64,000 nt of DNA, taken from Caprimulgus europaeus (taxonomy: Eukaryota; Chordata; Aves; Caprimulgiformes; Caprimulgidae). Shown here piece after piece: positions 15,001 to 28,392 of the stretch. The stretch is from contig OU015540.1 of NCBI GenBank assembly GCA_907165065.1, positions 5,812,001 through 5,876,000 on the forward strand. The letters are read 5' to 3'. The notes under the pieces were generated by a model that was given only the letters and a program-made list of their open reading frames with translations, ran no database searches and had not been told where the DNA came from. A program made the position numbers and the translations under genes. The first letter of the stretch is position 1. Every line of letters starts with the position of its first letter.

Positions 15001-17013
15001 CAGCGGCTCTGACACCGCGCTTCTGCCTGCGCTTCGCTCCCCGAATGCTTTGTGTTACAGGCTGAAAATTTTGAGTTTGGACCCGTTCTTTTTGTGGATG
15101 CTCTTTATGCCTGTGTCTTTCATCTGAGCAGCAGAGCGAGTGGGAGTGGGAAAGGCAGGATGCTGGCGCAACCCCCTCTCTGTGCACCGCCTATGAAGTG
15201 CCTTGTGTAGACTTTGTTGGAGTCTTTCTAAGAGCATCTGCCTCCAGTTGGGGTAATTACTACTCTCAAGCTGTAGTAGTGAGTATCTCGTTGATGGAAT
15301 ATGAAAGTGAGCAAAATGTCAGTTCAGCACTGCGTGGAGGCCTCACTGACACACAGCCTGCTTCTGAAATTGCTGGCGTTTTTTTCAGTTAATTGCCTTT
15401 TTAATCATAGTGAAATTGCTCCTATTTGCATGAATATTCCAACAGCAGGATCGGTTTGCTCTTGTCACAGATACTCACTACATATCACGTGCCTCATATT
15501 TAGAGGATCATACTTTTTTTCCCTCCTGGTTCCCTCTGCCTGCTGCAGGATAGATGAATATTTTATTTATTTCAGGAAATAGTGTCCCCTGCCCCTTACC
15601 TGTTGCCCACCTCCCTGGAGGCACTTCCAGAATTAGAAAACAAAATTGTCTTAAGACAAAAGCCTGGATGACTAGTTGTAATAATTAAAAAGGGGGAAAA
15701 AAACCACATGCCCATATACACAGCCTCACAGCTGGGGAACAGCACAGGGGAGAAGTGCCCGTGGCAGCAGAAGGTAGAGCCAGAGGATGTCACACGCGTG
15801 TCTTGCTGCGTTGCTCCAGGAAGGCGAGGTGTGAGTGATTCTTGGTGGTGGCAGAGTGAGCAGCAGTGTGAAGTGCTCCTAATGTAGCATAAAATGGCAT
15901 CGCTTGCACCTGAACAGTCATTATTACCACCAGTATCACACAATATTGGTGTAGATCAGAAGGTGGCTTGTACAAACCTCACAACAAAATGTTGTGACAG
16001 CCTTTTTTGGGCAACAGATGGGGACAGGCAGCTAAGGGACAGTGAGGAGCAATGAGGTGATGGTCTTGGCAGCCCAGCCAGAGTTCTAACCTGTCCTGTT
16101 TTCACTGGGGTAGAATCACAGAATTAATTTTCAGTCAGAAAAGCTGCATTTTAAGAAGATTGCAGCACCCAGTTTGGTGAGAACAAAGTTGTGAAGACAA
16201 TTTCAGTTTGTGGCCAGCCATGGTATGCAGGTTTCTGTAGTGATCAAGGTCTTCAGCAGTTTACAGTCAGCCAGGTGCTAAGGCCAGGAGGTGAAAGCCA
16301 GGGCAGCTGACCCAAGCTGGCCAACAGAAGTATTCTGTACCATAAATGTCATGCTCACTATTGGAAAGTTTGCTAGGGATGATGTTTTTCTTCAGTGGCT
16401 GTCATCCCTGGAGGGACTTGCCCATCATTCTGCTCCCAAGGCTTACTCTCCTGCTTGTGGTGGCCGTTGCACTTTCATCAGCTGAGTATAACTTTGTGTA
16501 TTTTATATTAGTATTAATATTAGTTCTTATTATTATTTCATTAGATCTGTTGAGCCCATGGGTCTCCTTTCCTTTTCCTGGATGGATGATAGAACAACTG
16601 CCTAAAGCAAGGCACAGCCCCAGGCACACACCCTGCTCGGGCAGCTGGACCAGCACAGCGGGAAGAGCTGGCATGGCCAGGGATGCCCATGCCCAGCTTG
16701 TTCCCCAGACAGGGCAGAAAGGATGGCAGCACTCCAGCCTGAGCTGGAGACGTGACTCCATCCTGCCCTTGACTTGTTAGTGAAAGGAGGATCCACATCC
16801 CCCAGGAGATGTTGGAAACAGCAGCCTGGGATGTTGGAGACACATGCTGTGCTGCCACAGGTGTCCCAGCTGCCCAGGATGGATGTGCCCAAGTGTTGGT
16901 AAGGTGCAGTGAAAGCATGGCTCGGACTTAGAGGCACACCAGGATGGATGCATCCCCCTTCCAAGGCGATAAAGCAATTGGAAACAGGCTAGACAATCAG
17001 TCATCTCAAGCTG
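9085..17013. other. Intronic stretch without recognised gene
   Basis: No exon, RNA gene or transposon recognised. AT-rich patches near 11085-11120 (TAA repeats forming an inverted repeat) and 11330-11450 (several TAATTA-type motifs) are the only local structure noticed. Confidence 0.55.
11091..11114. repeat. TAA/TTA inverted repeat
   Basis: A perfect 10-bp inverted repeat of TAA units (11091-11100 and 11105-11114) around a 4-base spacer. It is probably a microsatellite that drifted into a hairpin-capable form. Confidence 0.7.
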
Positions 17014-17215
17014 TCAAGTTTTAAGCAGAAAACATTGATTTTAATGGTAATTTCTGCATAAAAATTAATGGCGCAATAAAATCTTAATTTGGAGTTTCAG
17101 AACAAATAATGTAATAGTAAAAGGCAGCATCCTGGAGTAATTTGAAAATGAATTAGGCCAGTGGAATCAAACTCTCCCCACTGAGATGCCTTTAATTGAT
17201 CATCCCCGTAACAGC
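17014..17215. promoter_or_regulatory. Candidate conserved non-coding element
   Basis: An AT-rich block of about 200 bp, dense in homeodomain-type cores (TAAT/ATTA), lacking long open frames and simple repeats. The composition resembles deeply conserved vertebrate non-coding elements. Only composition and motif density are seen; conservation is an inference. Confidence 0.25.
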
Positions 17216-17836
17216 TAGTTTACAAACATATCATGAGAGCGCTTGCTGCTCTAGCCCTTCCAGGCACCACATCCAGCACCGGTATGGGTACCAGAACATC
17301 CCCCCCATCTTCCTCCTGGGTCCCAGCGAGGAGACAGTGGGGAGGAAATAAATCAAGCACAGTCACATGGTCGGTTCAATGTGAGTCTGTGAGGTTTGAA
17401 CAGGGGAGAAACATTTTCCTGCAAGAAGCAGAAACTACGAGTCTAAAATTAGCCGAGCCCTTCGGATTGGCAATAGGCAAGTGGTGAATCCCTGCGGATG
17501 CTCCGTGCTGACAGCACTATTAATACATCAGCCGAGTGCTTGGGTGAGGGTGGGGAGAGCGGTGCCTGCGTCGGGAGTAATGTGTTTTCAACGTCTGGTC
17601 TCGTTCATCGGAGTGATACCAGGGGCTGAGCTGTGATCCAGGGCAGGAACGCTAGAGACTTGTTCCAAAATGTAAAAAAAAAACTAAATAAATTTGCTGC
17701 TTCTTGCTTAATTACAGTCATGGCAGTTGCTATGTTGAAATGCTGCTTTAAAAGCCTTTGTGAGTAATTAGTGTCAAAAATATAAGATCTACAAAGCTGT
17801 AAACTCACAGCTTGGTAATATTACCAAGTACTAATT

Positions 17837-17867
17837 AAAAAAAAAAAAAAAAGAAAAAAAGAAAAGT
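17837..17867. repeat. A-rich tract
   Basis: A run of about 16 A residues followed by G-interrupted A runs. No retroposon body was recognised next to it, so it is called low complexity only. Confidence 0.85.
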
Positions 17868-18593
17868 CTCTCTTTCATGATAAGATTTCCAGCATAGCAA
17901 AAGATAAAAACGATGCAATTTGCAGATGATAGGAGGGGAAAAAAGGGAAACCTGAGAGAAGGATTGAGGAAAGAAGAAAGTCAATATCAACAAGGCTGTA
18001 GATCTCTGGGTGATTCGGTAATGCTAAGGGTAAGGGTAAGGGAAGTGAAATATTGGAGTCTGAAGACAGAAATGTAGTCAGGAATATATCCTGGGAGCAT
18101 CCTGTGCTACGAAACAGAGATGAGGTTGAAGATCAGGCATTATGGACGAGAGGGATAAAAATCCTGCTGTGTTTGGGACTAAATAACTGGCACAGCTCTC
18201 AGGAGCAGTAAATTATTTCAGTAATGTCCTAACTGGCAGAAATAGAGATTTCGCATGCAAATCTGCAAGTGGCATCTTGTGAGGGATGTGTGAGATCCCA
18301 CCCATATTCCTCCTGACCAGTCTGGACCCCTTACTGGACTGGTGTTACAGAGGAAGACCCAGCCTGGCAGAGGAAAACCAAGCTCACAAGTAGCAGCTCA
18401 GAGAATTTGGTTATACTGAGATGAGGTGTTTATCCTTTGGAAAAAAAAGATTAAGAAGAGACCTCATTAAGGTATAAAGAAAACCCTGCTGGGAATAAAA
18501 GATCAAGGCTGTTTGGGTTATTGTCAAATACATATGTCAGGGGACATAAAGCTAGTCTGAAGAAGGACCTGAATTCTACAAAATGTAAGCTGA

Positions 18594-18607
18594 TTTTTTT
18601 TTTTTTT
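18594..18607. repeat. Poly-T tract
   Basis: A run of 14 T residues immediately before the ancient SINE-like segment that starts near 18611. Confidence 0.85.
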
Positions 18608-18610
18608 AAC

Positions 18611-18790
18611 AACACTTAATAATGCGATTATAATAACAACTTGTGCTTTCTCATGCTTTCCAATTTAAGATCTGAAAGCACTTCACAAACATGAATTAAG
18701 CCTTCCAGGACCCTTGTGAGGTACAGCAAGTATTCCTCTATTTTACAAACTGAAGAACCAAGGAACAGTGTGAGTACAAGGCAGCACAGT
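18611..18790 (+). mobile_element. Ancient MIR/L2-like SINE fragment
   Basis: The order of short phrases matches the old MIR/L2-type repeat tail common in amniotes: a 'gaaagcacttcacaaac' segment, an 'aattaa' segment, a 'cttgtgaggta' segment, then a 'tattttacaaactgaag' segment. The same order recurs near 23.97 and 60.5 kb. The copy is heavily diverged. The exact family (MIR, L2 or L3 tail) cannot be settled by eye. Confidence 0.6.
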
Positions 18791-21700
18791 ACATGCAGGA
18801 GTAGGTCTTCATTTTAATCAAGTTGGGCATCACCTCTGGGCTTCGTGCTCACCGGGTGCAGTCCTGTGGCTAGTGCAGAAGCTGTCTCCTGATTGCCTCT
18901 ACGTAGTTCTTCATACCACACCTTCCTACTTGCTGATACCTTGAGCTTTGTGGAAACAGTGAGGTGTTTATGAATGGGAAGAGCAGGGGAAGATGGCCAC
19001 ATGGCCGTGTGCTGCTCCATTGATACCTCACGCTGCTCTGAGATCCTGGGTGTCCTTCAGCACCAGTGGGTTGAGTTTTTCTTGTCCTCAGCCTCAATAG
19101 CATTAGGGTGTGTGCCAGCACCATCACAGGAACCTGGGCCAAAGGGGGAATTCTAGGCCATTTATGTCTAATGTGGCTCGCAAATAACTGTATTGAGAGT
19201 GCCATTGTGCTGTCGAGGGAGGTCCCTTCCCCTGGCACCCTGCATCGATCCAGATGCACGGCTGAAGAGCAGGGGAACCAGGTGCTTATCTTTGGAAGTG
19301 TTTCTCAAAGGTTTCTGTTCTCACTTCCAACTTAACAGAAGGGTCTGCAGGCAGGTGGCCGTTGGGGACTGGGAGCTGTGCTGTAACGACTGTACCAGCC
19401 ATGAGAGTGAAGCTGCAGATGGTGTCGTTGCACGTCACAGGCTCTTCTGAGTCGAGAGTTGTGTGTTGCTCTTTTCACCTTGACAGTGCCCTTGTGAAGG
19501 GACCATTAGTATGGGTGGCAAGTCAGCAGGAAATAAAATTGTCCTGCCCTTAACAAGCTGGCCCCACCTGACCTTGAAGACAGTATTTTGTTTCCTGGAT
19601 GTTTTAAATTAAGTGGTATTTCGACTAAGGTGGTTACATATAAATTGGTTGGGATAATGCTCGCTTGAGCTGAACATGCCCAGCCGGTGCCTGTTAACTC
19701 CCTTGTGCTGCATCCTGTGCCTGCCCCTCTTGTTCACCAACACACATTTCCTCTAGATAGTTCATTTTCTCCTTATTTTTCCTCACTCTGTCCCTCTCTG
19801 TAGCATGACAATACAGGTCAGCCTGCATCGACGGGTGTGCTATGTGTGAAGCTTGGGGCCTTGGGTTTAGTCTGTTTTGATGGCATGTGGGTGAGCAGGA
19901 CCTAGGGCAAGAGTCTGCAGGAGAGAGCTATGTTTGTACAAGTCCTCTGTGGCATTGTGGCCTGCTGTATTTGTTTCTATACCTTGAGTTTATCCTCTAA
20001 CACTGAGACCACATGTGGGAATGTTTATGCAGGTTGCAAAAAGAAGTAATTTGTGGTTTCTTCTTCATCATCCAGAGGACTGAATATCCCTGGGATGTTA
20101 CTGGCATTTTTTTAAAGGCTACTTCACAGGAAAGCATTTCTAGAAAAATTATCTCCCTCATTGTTATTCATGCCAAAATGTTGGGGCAATCTTACTTTTC
20201 TTCCCCCATGCAGTTAATCACTGCATGGGGCTGTGCTTGCAGCTTCAGCAGCTCACCATTGTTTGTTAAAGATTAAAAACTAACAATTGGTGGTGTCATC
20301 AAATCGGTGCAGCTACTGAAATCAAAGCCTCAAACACAATCAAAGGTCTACATGTCTCAAGGAGGAAAAAAAAACTGCAAGAGCAACAGAATAGCCGTGC
20401 TCCCGTTGCTGTTCTGATCCCGTCAGTGGAAATCGGGTGGCTGCGTTCCTCCAGTCTGTCTTCTACACCAAGAGATACTGAATACATCAATAAACAACAG
20501 AAAACAAGGAGGGTGTGTGTGTTCAGAAGCACTTCAGGCTTTGGGCTAAGTACTTCTAGAGAGTTTGCTAGGGACAAAAAAACTTAACTGAAATCAATGG
20601 CAGCGTATCTGGTATTTAATGACAAGCCAATACGGTGCAGCACTGGAGTACGGCGGGTTCTCACCTGCTTCTGTGCTAAGTGGACAAGCTGCTGTGAGCT
20701 GATCTGGATGAGAAGTGTGCATGTGAATGACACCCTCTGGAAGAGGCAGAGATCCCACTAGCTAAGCCTGTGGAAGAATGAAAAGGCTGCAACCCCCTGG
20801 CTGGTCTCAACTGGGGAAGGGGCATTTGTGGCCAGTTCTGGTGCATGTCAGCAGCAGTGGTGTGTGCAGAAGGAAATAAGGGCCATTCATCTCCCAGATA
20901 GATAGATAGATGTGGCACTTCAGTGGAAGATGGGGTTGAATTTTCTGGCAGATCCTCTCGCTGCCAGCAGCAGCTCTGCAGTGTCCAGACTGAGCTGGAG
21001 CCAGCTGTTTTTCATCCAAGCACTTATCTTACCCAGGCGCTCGGCTGTTTGAGTGATGGCTGTGCTCACCTTTAATGTAGATGTAGGGCTGGATGTCAAC
21101 CTACTGTTGAGAGTGAGTTGTGGGCGTCTCCCAGACTTCCTTGGTCTGACATTATTGCTATATTAGTAGGGAAAAAAAGGGTAAAAATCTGCAGCAGTGC
21201 TGGCAGCTTTCAGAGAAGGAACAATTGTCCATCACAACCTGGCTGTTATCGGTCTGAGCGTGGAGTCAGCTTAAGGCCGTTTAGGATCACTGCTGCCAGG
21301 TTTTTGGGCCAGCCAAGGATGGAGGCCACAGGGCCAGGCTGGGCTAGATGTTACACTGGCATCGGTGGCTACACAGTCCCAGTGCTGTCTCTACGTAATA
21401 CCCTGACTTCGAGGGAAGATGAAGGGTGATGGCAGAGGTGAGGTGGTGCTGCAGTGCTTTGAAGGACACTCCTCTGGAAAGAGAGATTAGAAACAGGCTG
21501 GTGGTAAGACTGTGTGTGATGAGATATGACTGCTTCTGCAGCAGCAAGATCATGTTATGGTTGAGGGTCAGTATTCAGCACCCAGGAGGCATGGAGAAGG
21601 TTCGGGTGTCTGAGTAAACATCCAAGTTAGCTTCAGGTGCAGCCATGCTGTCAGGACATCTGTTTGCACAGCTAAGCCACATTCTGGTAAGATGGTCGTC

Positions 21701-22301
21701 ATATTTGCCACCAACCTAAGCAGCTCCTGCCATGGACCTTGAAAAGTCGTCAAGGGTTTGGGTTTTTGCTTCTGTAACGCATGCTGGCAAGCTGTGACAG
21801 GAGAATGTGCTTGAATCCAGGCTGAACTAAACTCTGAATGAATTGATGAGTTGATTTGCTATCCTGTCTCGTTCCAGCCATTGAGATTTTGCAGATCCCA
21901 CAGCCAAATGAAGGGTCGTTGCTGTGATGGTGAGGGATGAGCCAGGACACCGTTCTGCTGTGATTAGCATTCAATTGGAGTTGTGCAAGATCAGAACTCT
22001 AATCTCTTGTTCACGCAATTCAACTGTTGTAGGTTATCAGGGAATCAAGGTGACCTCTAAAGCAGGGAGGCCACGTGGGACACTGCAGCTCTGAACACGT
22101 AGACCAGTTGCATTGCACAGTGGAGCTGGTTGTCAGTGTATTCATCCCGCAACTGGGCATCAGCATGTTTGGGAGGTCCAGTAAGTCCATCAGTCTTCAG
22201 GAAGGAGAGAAAGGGGAAGCTGTGACCTCTTTGTAATGTAAGTGAAAATCCTGCTATCATTTCTGCTTTGCTGGCTGCTTTCCCCACTGAGCTGTCCTAC
22301 C
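18791..22301. other. Intronic stretch without recognised gene
   Basis: No exon or transposon recognised. A short GATA microsatellite sits at 20896-20911. Open frames up to about 130 codons have no recognisable domain. Confidence 0.55.
20896..20911. repeat. (GATA)n microsatellite
   Basis: Four AGAT units in tandem. Confidence 0.85.
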
Positions 22302-22560
22302 TGGACACTCTGATGGAGCAGCAACTCTTTCCTTACATCTAGGAGCTTCTTTTTGGCAGCTCCCATTGCAGCCTGGCTGTCATGGCTCTCAATCTTCTCA
22401 TCCCGAAATGTCCTTACAATGATCCTGGATTTCCCTGGAAGAAATTCCCCATATTTCTCCCCACACTCAATGGGAGTGTTGGAATCCACATGAATTCTTA
22501 CAGCTCCAAGACTGCCTTCCGCCGGGAACCTGCCTGCACCAAAGTCCCTGGCACAGTTTG
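22302..22560 (-). other. Possible exon of an unrecognised minus-strand transcript
   Basis: Part of a 187-codon minus-strand open frame (22190-22753). Unlike the other chance frames in the window, this part encodes a mixed, charge-balanced peptide with segments such as ECGEKYGEFLPGKSRIIV and AAKKKLLDVRKELL. It is interrupted at 22299-22301 by CAG|GTAGGA, a good donor consensus. Against it, the upstream side has no convincing polypyrimidine tract plus AG, and I do not recognise the protein. A second frame just upstream (about 22500-22680) is also open, so a frameshifted pseudogene or an exon of a long non-coding RNA are equally possible. It lies inside the MAD1L1 intron on the opposite strand. 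Confidence 0.2.
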
Positions 22561-23966
22561 AGCTGCAGTTTTGTCTGATCCTTTTAAGAGTTGGGAATGG
22601 CTGTTTTGATGTCTGATATCTATGAACATGAAAGGCTTCTTTCCTTCTAACTGTGCATTGGGCAGACCAATGCCTGTCTCTCCTAATCAAAAATGTAATC
22701 AAAGATCTCACTTCTCTTAAAAAATGTATTAAAAAGCAGAAAAGATGCAGCATATTTCTATTGGCTTCGCTGCTGGTCTGCTCTGGTTTCTACTTCTGTG
22801 CTGCTCCCTCCTGCCATTTACAAAAGAACCCCTACCTCAACTTTCCCCATGTGTTGAAAGGTTTAATTGCAAAACGTTGAGCTTTGAAAACAAAACACAA
22901 CAAAAAAATCATTGTGTTTGATTCAAACGAAATATCGATTGTCCTTGAGTTCCCACACCGCAGATATTGGCAGCGTTTTGTCAGCGCAGAGAGCGAGTAG
23001 AAAGATCACAGCAAGGAAATAAATATTCCAACTGGAAGGAGAAGAAGCTGAGACAGGAAAATAGCTGTGCCCCATCGCTCCCTCTCCCACAGCTGCTTCC
23101 TAATAAATGGTCTGTTGACCCGATGTTAATGTTTCCAGTTTACAGTAAGCAGCGTTTCCCTTAAACAAGATACTGATAAAGTGAGACGAGGGAATAGAGG
23201 GGGTGGAGAGCAGATTTGCAAAACATGCTGGAGTGAGAAAGTCGGAACATACCGTGTGTGTCTCGGGAGTGGGAACATGCCTCAGTGTGTGAATAAATAG
23301 ATAATGTATAGACATATGCTCTCTCTTCTCAGAAATGGAGTTTTCTGAGTAGTCCCAGATTGTGCTGCTTTCAGCAGCACGGCAAAGTAAAAGGCAGGGC
23401 ACTGGCACAGAGAATGTCAGAGCTGGTGATTGAGTTGGAGGATGGTGGTTCAGGTGGAGCATCCTCACTGACCAAAAAGGAGACTGGTCACGGAGAGGGG
23501 GCTCAGGCGTCGCTCGGGCCAGCGTACGAGGAGCGAGTGGTCTGTCTGGAGAGACACAGTGTGCTCGGGTTTGCTCGTTTTCATTTCACAGACAAGAGCT
23601 AATAATTCACTAATGGAGATCAGATTTTCATACAAATTCAGTTGAGAAGAAAGAGCACGGGAAGAAAAATCAGATAAGTGTTAGCACAAAGTTATTTGTT
23701 AAATGGATTTTTTATTGTTTTCTAAGAAGCCTGCACAGAGCTGTTGTCCTCTTTTTAATTCCTCTTCTGGCATTTGTTCCCTTTTTCACTGCCTCCACAA
23801 TTCTCCCATTCAAGTCGAAAAAGCCACCTCTGAAAGACCAGTGTAACATTAGCAGAAATTATTAGCAGCAGTGATTTCAATATTCAAATGGACATAATAT
23901 TTAGTAATAGACTGGGAGTTGTATAAATAGAGGATGAATGCCTGGTAATGAATCATATCAATAATT

Positions 23967-24195
23967 TTCACATACAGACTGTGCCTCACATTTCTCAAAG
24001 GGCTTTACAAATACCAATTGATTCTCACAGCATGCCTGCTTGGTGGAGGAGTTGTTATTAGTTCTAGTGGAGGGTGAGGATATTGAGATGCAGAGAAATG
24101 ATGCTGCTCGTGTAGTTCATGCTGGGACCCAAAGTGAGGAATAAAATCGGAAGCTCCTGACTCCCAGGTCTTAATTGCAGGACTATGCAGCTCTA
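23967..24195 (+). mobile_element. Ancient MIR/L2-like SINE fragment
   Basis: The clearest of three diverged copies. It runs through a 'ctttacaaataccaattgat' segment, 'ctcacagca', a short gap, a 'gagatgcagagaaatga' segment and 'ctcctgactcccaggtctt', which is the characteristic order of the MIR/L2-type tail. These old insertions predate birds. Confidence 0.7.
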
Positions 24196-24870
24196 TGTGA
24201 TTTCTTTGTTGTTGTTGGAAGTGGTGGTCCTCATGGACATTGGCATGAGGAAGACAGTCTTTGGCAGACCCCTAAGTCTGGGGATGATGGGGTGTGGGTA
24301 AAGGAAGGAGTGATGCAGAACTGGTCTCAGTGGTGCTGTGCTTTAAGTTTATAGTCAAGAGTAACACCCAAGACCCATGCAGGTTGGGGCTTGGGGGTTT
24401 TTTGGCCTGTGGAAACATGATTTTCCATGCAGAAAAGTGGCAGCTAATGCAGACATACTCCAGCAAGAGAAGGGGGCATCTTGAATCTAGCTGTGCTTTG
24501 TAACTCTGTCCCACCTCAGTCGGGCAAGGTAATAGCTGAAGAGTACCTGAAATACTGGAAGTCTTTTCTGGTGCAGCATCCTACTCAACATTCGCCACCT
24601 TGCCCATCTCTATTTTACTGTTGCCCTTCTTAATTCTGCAGTAAATTGTTCCAGCCTTTAATGTCTGTCCTGGTGACCCAGGGATGCAGTCAGTGATGGA
24701 GATCTCCAGAGGAAAGAGGCAGGTTACATGGCACATGCCACAAACAAGGGAAACCTAATTTATCTTTTGCCCTCCTTTTGTACTGAATTCACTAAGGCTG
24801 ACTCACTGCCCAGGAGAAGACGACATGCTCTCAACTTGTATAAAAACATGACACAGTACTTCTGGCCTTT

Positions 24871-24897
24871 AAAAAACAAACAAACAAACAAAAAAAA
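24871..24897. repeat. (CAAA)n simple repeat
   Basis: Three to four CAAA units flanked by A runs. Confidence 0.85.
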
Positions 24898-27800
24898 CCC
24901 AACCCATTTTATTTTAACATCTTACTTGCTGTTTTGAGGGACACTGTACACTGAGAATTTGTCTTTAAGCTGGCCACAGTGGCAGTTGGCTTTTTATTCT
25001 CGGAGGTTACATCATTTCCAAACCCATGAGCATGTTAAAGAGTCCTCTAAATTGGCAGAACATGGACTACACTGCACTTGTTTTCATTGAATTTCTTCTG
25101 CCGTAGTGGGCCCAATGACCCAAATTTCACAGGCCCTCTCAGTCCCTCAGAGTTCACACTTCTGACCCACCTAAGTCATTTTGCCATCTTGTAGTTTTTT
25201 TCTGACTCCTGAGTCATCAGTTGTTGGGCTGAAACTATTGATTCTTGTCATCACACCGCCACTCTCCTCCCTGGACCTCCATGGTGCCTAGCAGGAGACC
25301 GAGGGTGAAAGGATCATCCAGGTTCCTCTGGAGCTGAGATGCAAAGGAGGGATGGACAACCCAAAGCAACATCTTTCCAGAGCTTATGTGCTGAACCCCA
25401 ACTCCAGTTCAGCAAACTCCCACTGCTCTTCATACCAGGACCAGAGGCAGAAGGTGACAGCCTGGGGCTCACAGCCCAGAGTTAAATTTTGCATCTTGGA
25501 CCTGTGGCCTTTGGAAGGAGCCTGTGCATTTCTCAGGGCCATCCCACAGAGCCAAATTTTAGCTGTCAAGCTGTAAGGACTGTTTTGACAAACTTATTGA
25601 GCAACTTCATTGTCTTACCTTCCAAATGAGACTTGGTCACATCTGTTCTTTTAAATCTTTTTTTTTCCCCTACCTGCTTATCAACTTCTAATTCAACATG
25701 GAGTTTCACCTTTCACCGCCCAATTTCTAAGATACTTTAATATATTTTTTTAATGATCTTTACCTGAAGCTTTTGATAGTCTATCTAAATAGTATTTGTA
25801 GTTTCATTAACTCTTTCAGAGAAGAATATGTGTATTATTGTCAAGAGGACCTTCTTCTACACATAAGATATGCTCTTCCAGCCAGATTATGTTATATTCC
25901 CCTAGGCTCTGTCTCAGGTATTTTGTTGCATGAACTGAGCCTAGCATGTTTAGGGAATAGATTTTTTTTATTTTCTCTTCTTAAGAAAAAGAAAGCAAAA
26001 GGAAAACATAGCAACGACAGCATGGCAACAGCAGCTGCTGCACAAAAGAAAAATAGGCAAACAGACTTCCGAAACATGTATTCACAGTTAAGCTATTTTT
26101 ACTGGTTGGTGAGTATGTGGGAGTATTATAACAAAATAAGTGAGAAAATAGCTTACAAATAATTTATAAGAAACTTTAGATGAGAATATATCTTAATGAC
26201 TTCAGCCTCCTAGCTAGCCCTCGTGCTGTATGAGCCTCCACATGCACAAACAGAAAGGTCACCTCTGATCTTCACTATTTATATATTGCAGATTTGTCCA
26301 TAGACACATACATAAAATTCTATGTGAGAAATAATGTCAGTGGAGCATTAAGGTTAAATAACTGGGCACTAAAAAATAAAGAATTGTGCATCCCTGCATA
26401 GCGCCTTAAGAATAAATCCATCTCATTACACCCACCTCTGCCTTTGCACCGTAGTGGCAGAGGTTTCACAGCCTGGGTGTTTCTGGAGGTCTTGCAGGAG
26501 CTGTACGTGGCTCCTGGCTCCACTGCTGACCTGCTGTGTGACCCTGGGCACTTTGCATCTCTTCTCTGAGGAACTGTTCCCCCATTCACCTTTTTGTCTG
26601 GAGCACACAGGCAGGAACCTCCAGCACTGAAACACTCGTATTCGCATCTTTGGGCAGAGCTCAGCCACAGGTGAGACCATGTATATGCTGAAAAATGACA
26701 AAATGCAAATGAATAGCATCTTCCCGGATCAGAAATGTTATGCTTACCCTGAGGAAGTATATGAGAATGTATAATATGTATAATAACCTGAGAAATGTTA
26801 TGCTTCACCATCCCCTCCCCAGGATGCCCCATTCCCACTGCAGGCCAGTAAACTGTGGGAAATCTTTAACTAAATTAAAAATAATTCATTAAGAATTTGA
26901 GGGAAACAGCCTCAAAACTGTTGTACAGTTGCAGCCTGCTCTGTTGTGCTGCGTGAGCCCTTTTTTCTGCTCAGATATGATCCATGGGAGGCTGAAGGCA
27001 AACACAGTCTCCTAAGTCTCCTCCACAGTCCCAAAGCTGTTGTTGGCACTGAGAGAAACTCAGCTCAGCCCTCCGCAGCCAAAGCTTGATTTGTTTGCCT
27101 TTAGAAACAACACAAATCTGTTTTCCTGGTTAAATAAAGTTATTTGCAGGGTCCTGTTGTGGGAACGATGCATCAGCTTGTCCTGAATGGAGCAGTCATT
27201 GGGATGAATAGGTCGGTTGTTGGGCTGGAACAGCCTCCTGCACCCTGAAGTGCCCTTCCCTCCCTCCAGCCTGGGATGGCTGCAGGTGCCTCTGCATCAC
27301 TGCAGGCTTTATCTTGAGCATCCCTGCTATGTTATGTGGAGTTTTTGGTTGATTTATTGCAAAATGTTATTAATCCCACATCTCACACGTGCCCCTCCAG
27401 GCCTGTGGTTTGAGAGAGCTCTGGTTTCTACAGCAGAGGAGGCAAATGGGACTCGAGCGCCGAGACCTTTGCGTGGTTCTGCGTTGCCTCGCAGACGTAG
27501 GAACCCCATTTCTTCTTGTCTCTCAATCTCAGGTAATGCCTGTGCTGCCCTGCCTTTCAGAGGTGTGACAAGCAGTGACTAATGTTTTTAATTCTCAGTG
27601 CTGTAGAGTTACTTGTTCTGTAAAGTCTGGTGTGTAACTGATAGGGAAGGAGGTTGATGAAGTTCTCCAGGTGATGTCAGGAATGAGGAAGCAGCAGCTA
27701 AAGTGGTTTGGTTCCCTCTGAGGCTTTTTTTCAAAGGAGGCTGAAAATGAGCAAGTGAGATGTGACATGTAGCAGCACTTCCTTTGTAAGATTCTTTCTG

Positions 27801-28392
27801 GTTTTAAATTACTTTGTTTAAACATTTTTGTCTATGAAACCTCCAAGGAAACTCATCTGCTTGTTTGCTCATCTGCATCTCCTGCTTTCTGTGTGTTTTT
27901 TACACAAGAAAGAATGCAAGTATCTCATGTACATTTATATAGACACAAATAAATGTAACTTGAATTGTAAAATTGTCGGCTGGTTGAGCAGGACAGAGGT
28001 CAGTGATCTAAAATCAACCTGCCACTTCAGTTGAGACGTGCTCTGTATTACAGCACTCGCTGTTTGCTGAGGTCTTTTCCTGTGGCCTTCTGTAACATCT
28101 GAATATACATTAACGCTGTTTCTACAATGTATTTAGAGCACAAATAGCCTAGATTCAAGGCATTTGAAGAAATACTTCTTGACTCTTTTGCTGTTTTGTT
28201 TGTATTTTTAGCTTGTGAAAACATTTCTCAAGAGCATTGTTAGGTGTAGCATAGCAGGAACACCTCTGGGCGCGCTGGGGAATGTGTGAAAGCAGGTTTC
28301 GAGAGCTTTTATTTTCACACCACGTTTCAGTTCTGTAGTGATAAATGTTTTCTGGAGTACAAACCTGGAGCCCCTCCCCTTGCAGGTCTCTC

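Noticed and set aside
16111..16132. Possible CR1 3' octamer (agaatcacagaatt)
   Set aside because: Only about 15 bases resemble the CR1 end and no adjoining CR1 3' UTR sequence follows.
18025..18042. Telomere-like hexamer array
   Set aside because: The unit is TAAGGG (three copies), not the vertebrate telomere unit TTAGGG, and three copies are too few for an interstitial telomeric site.
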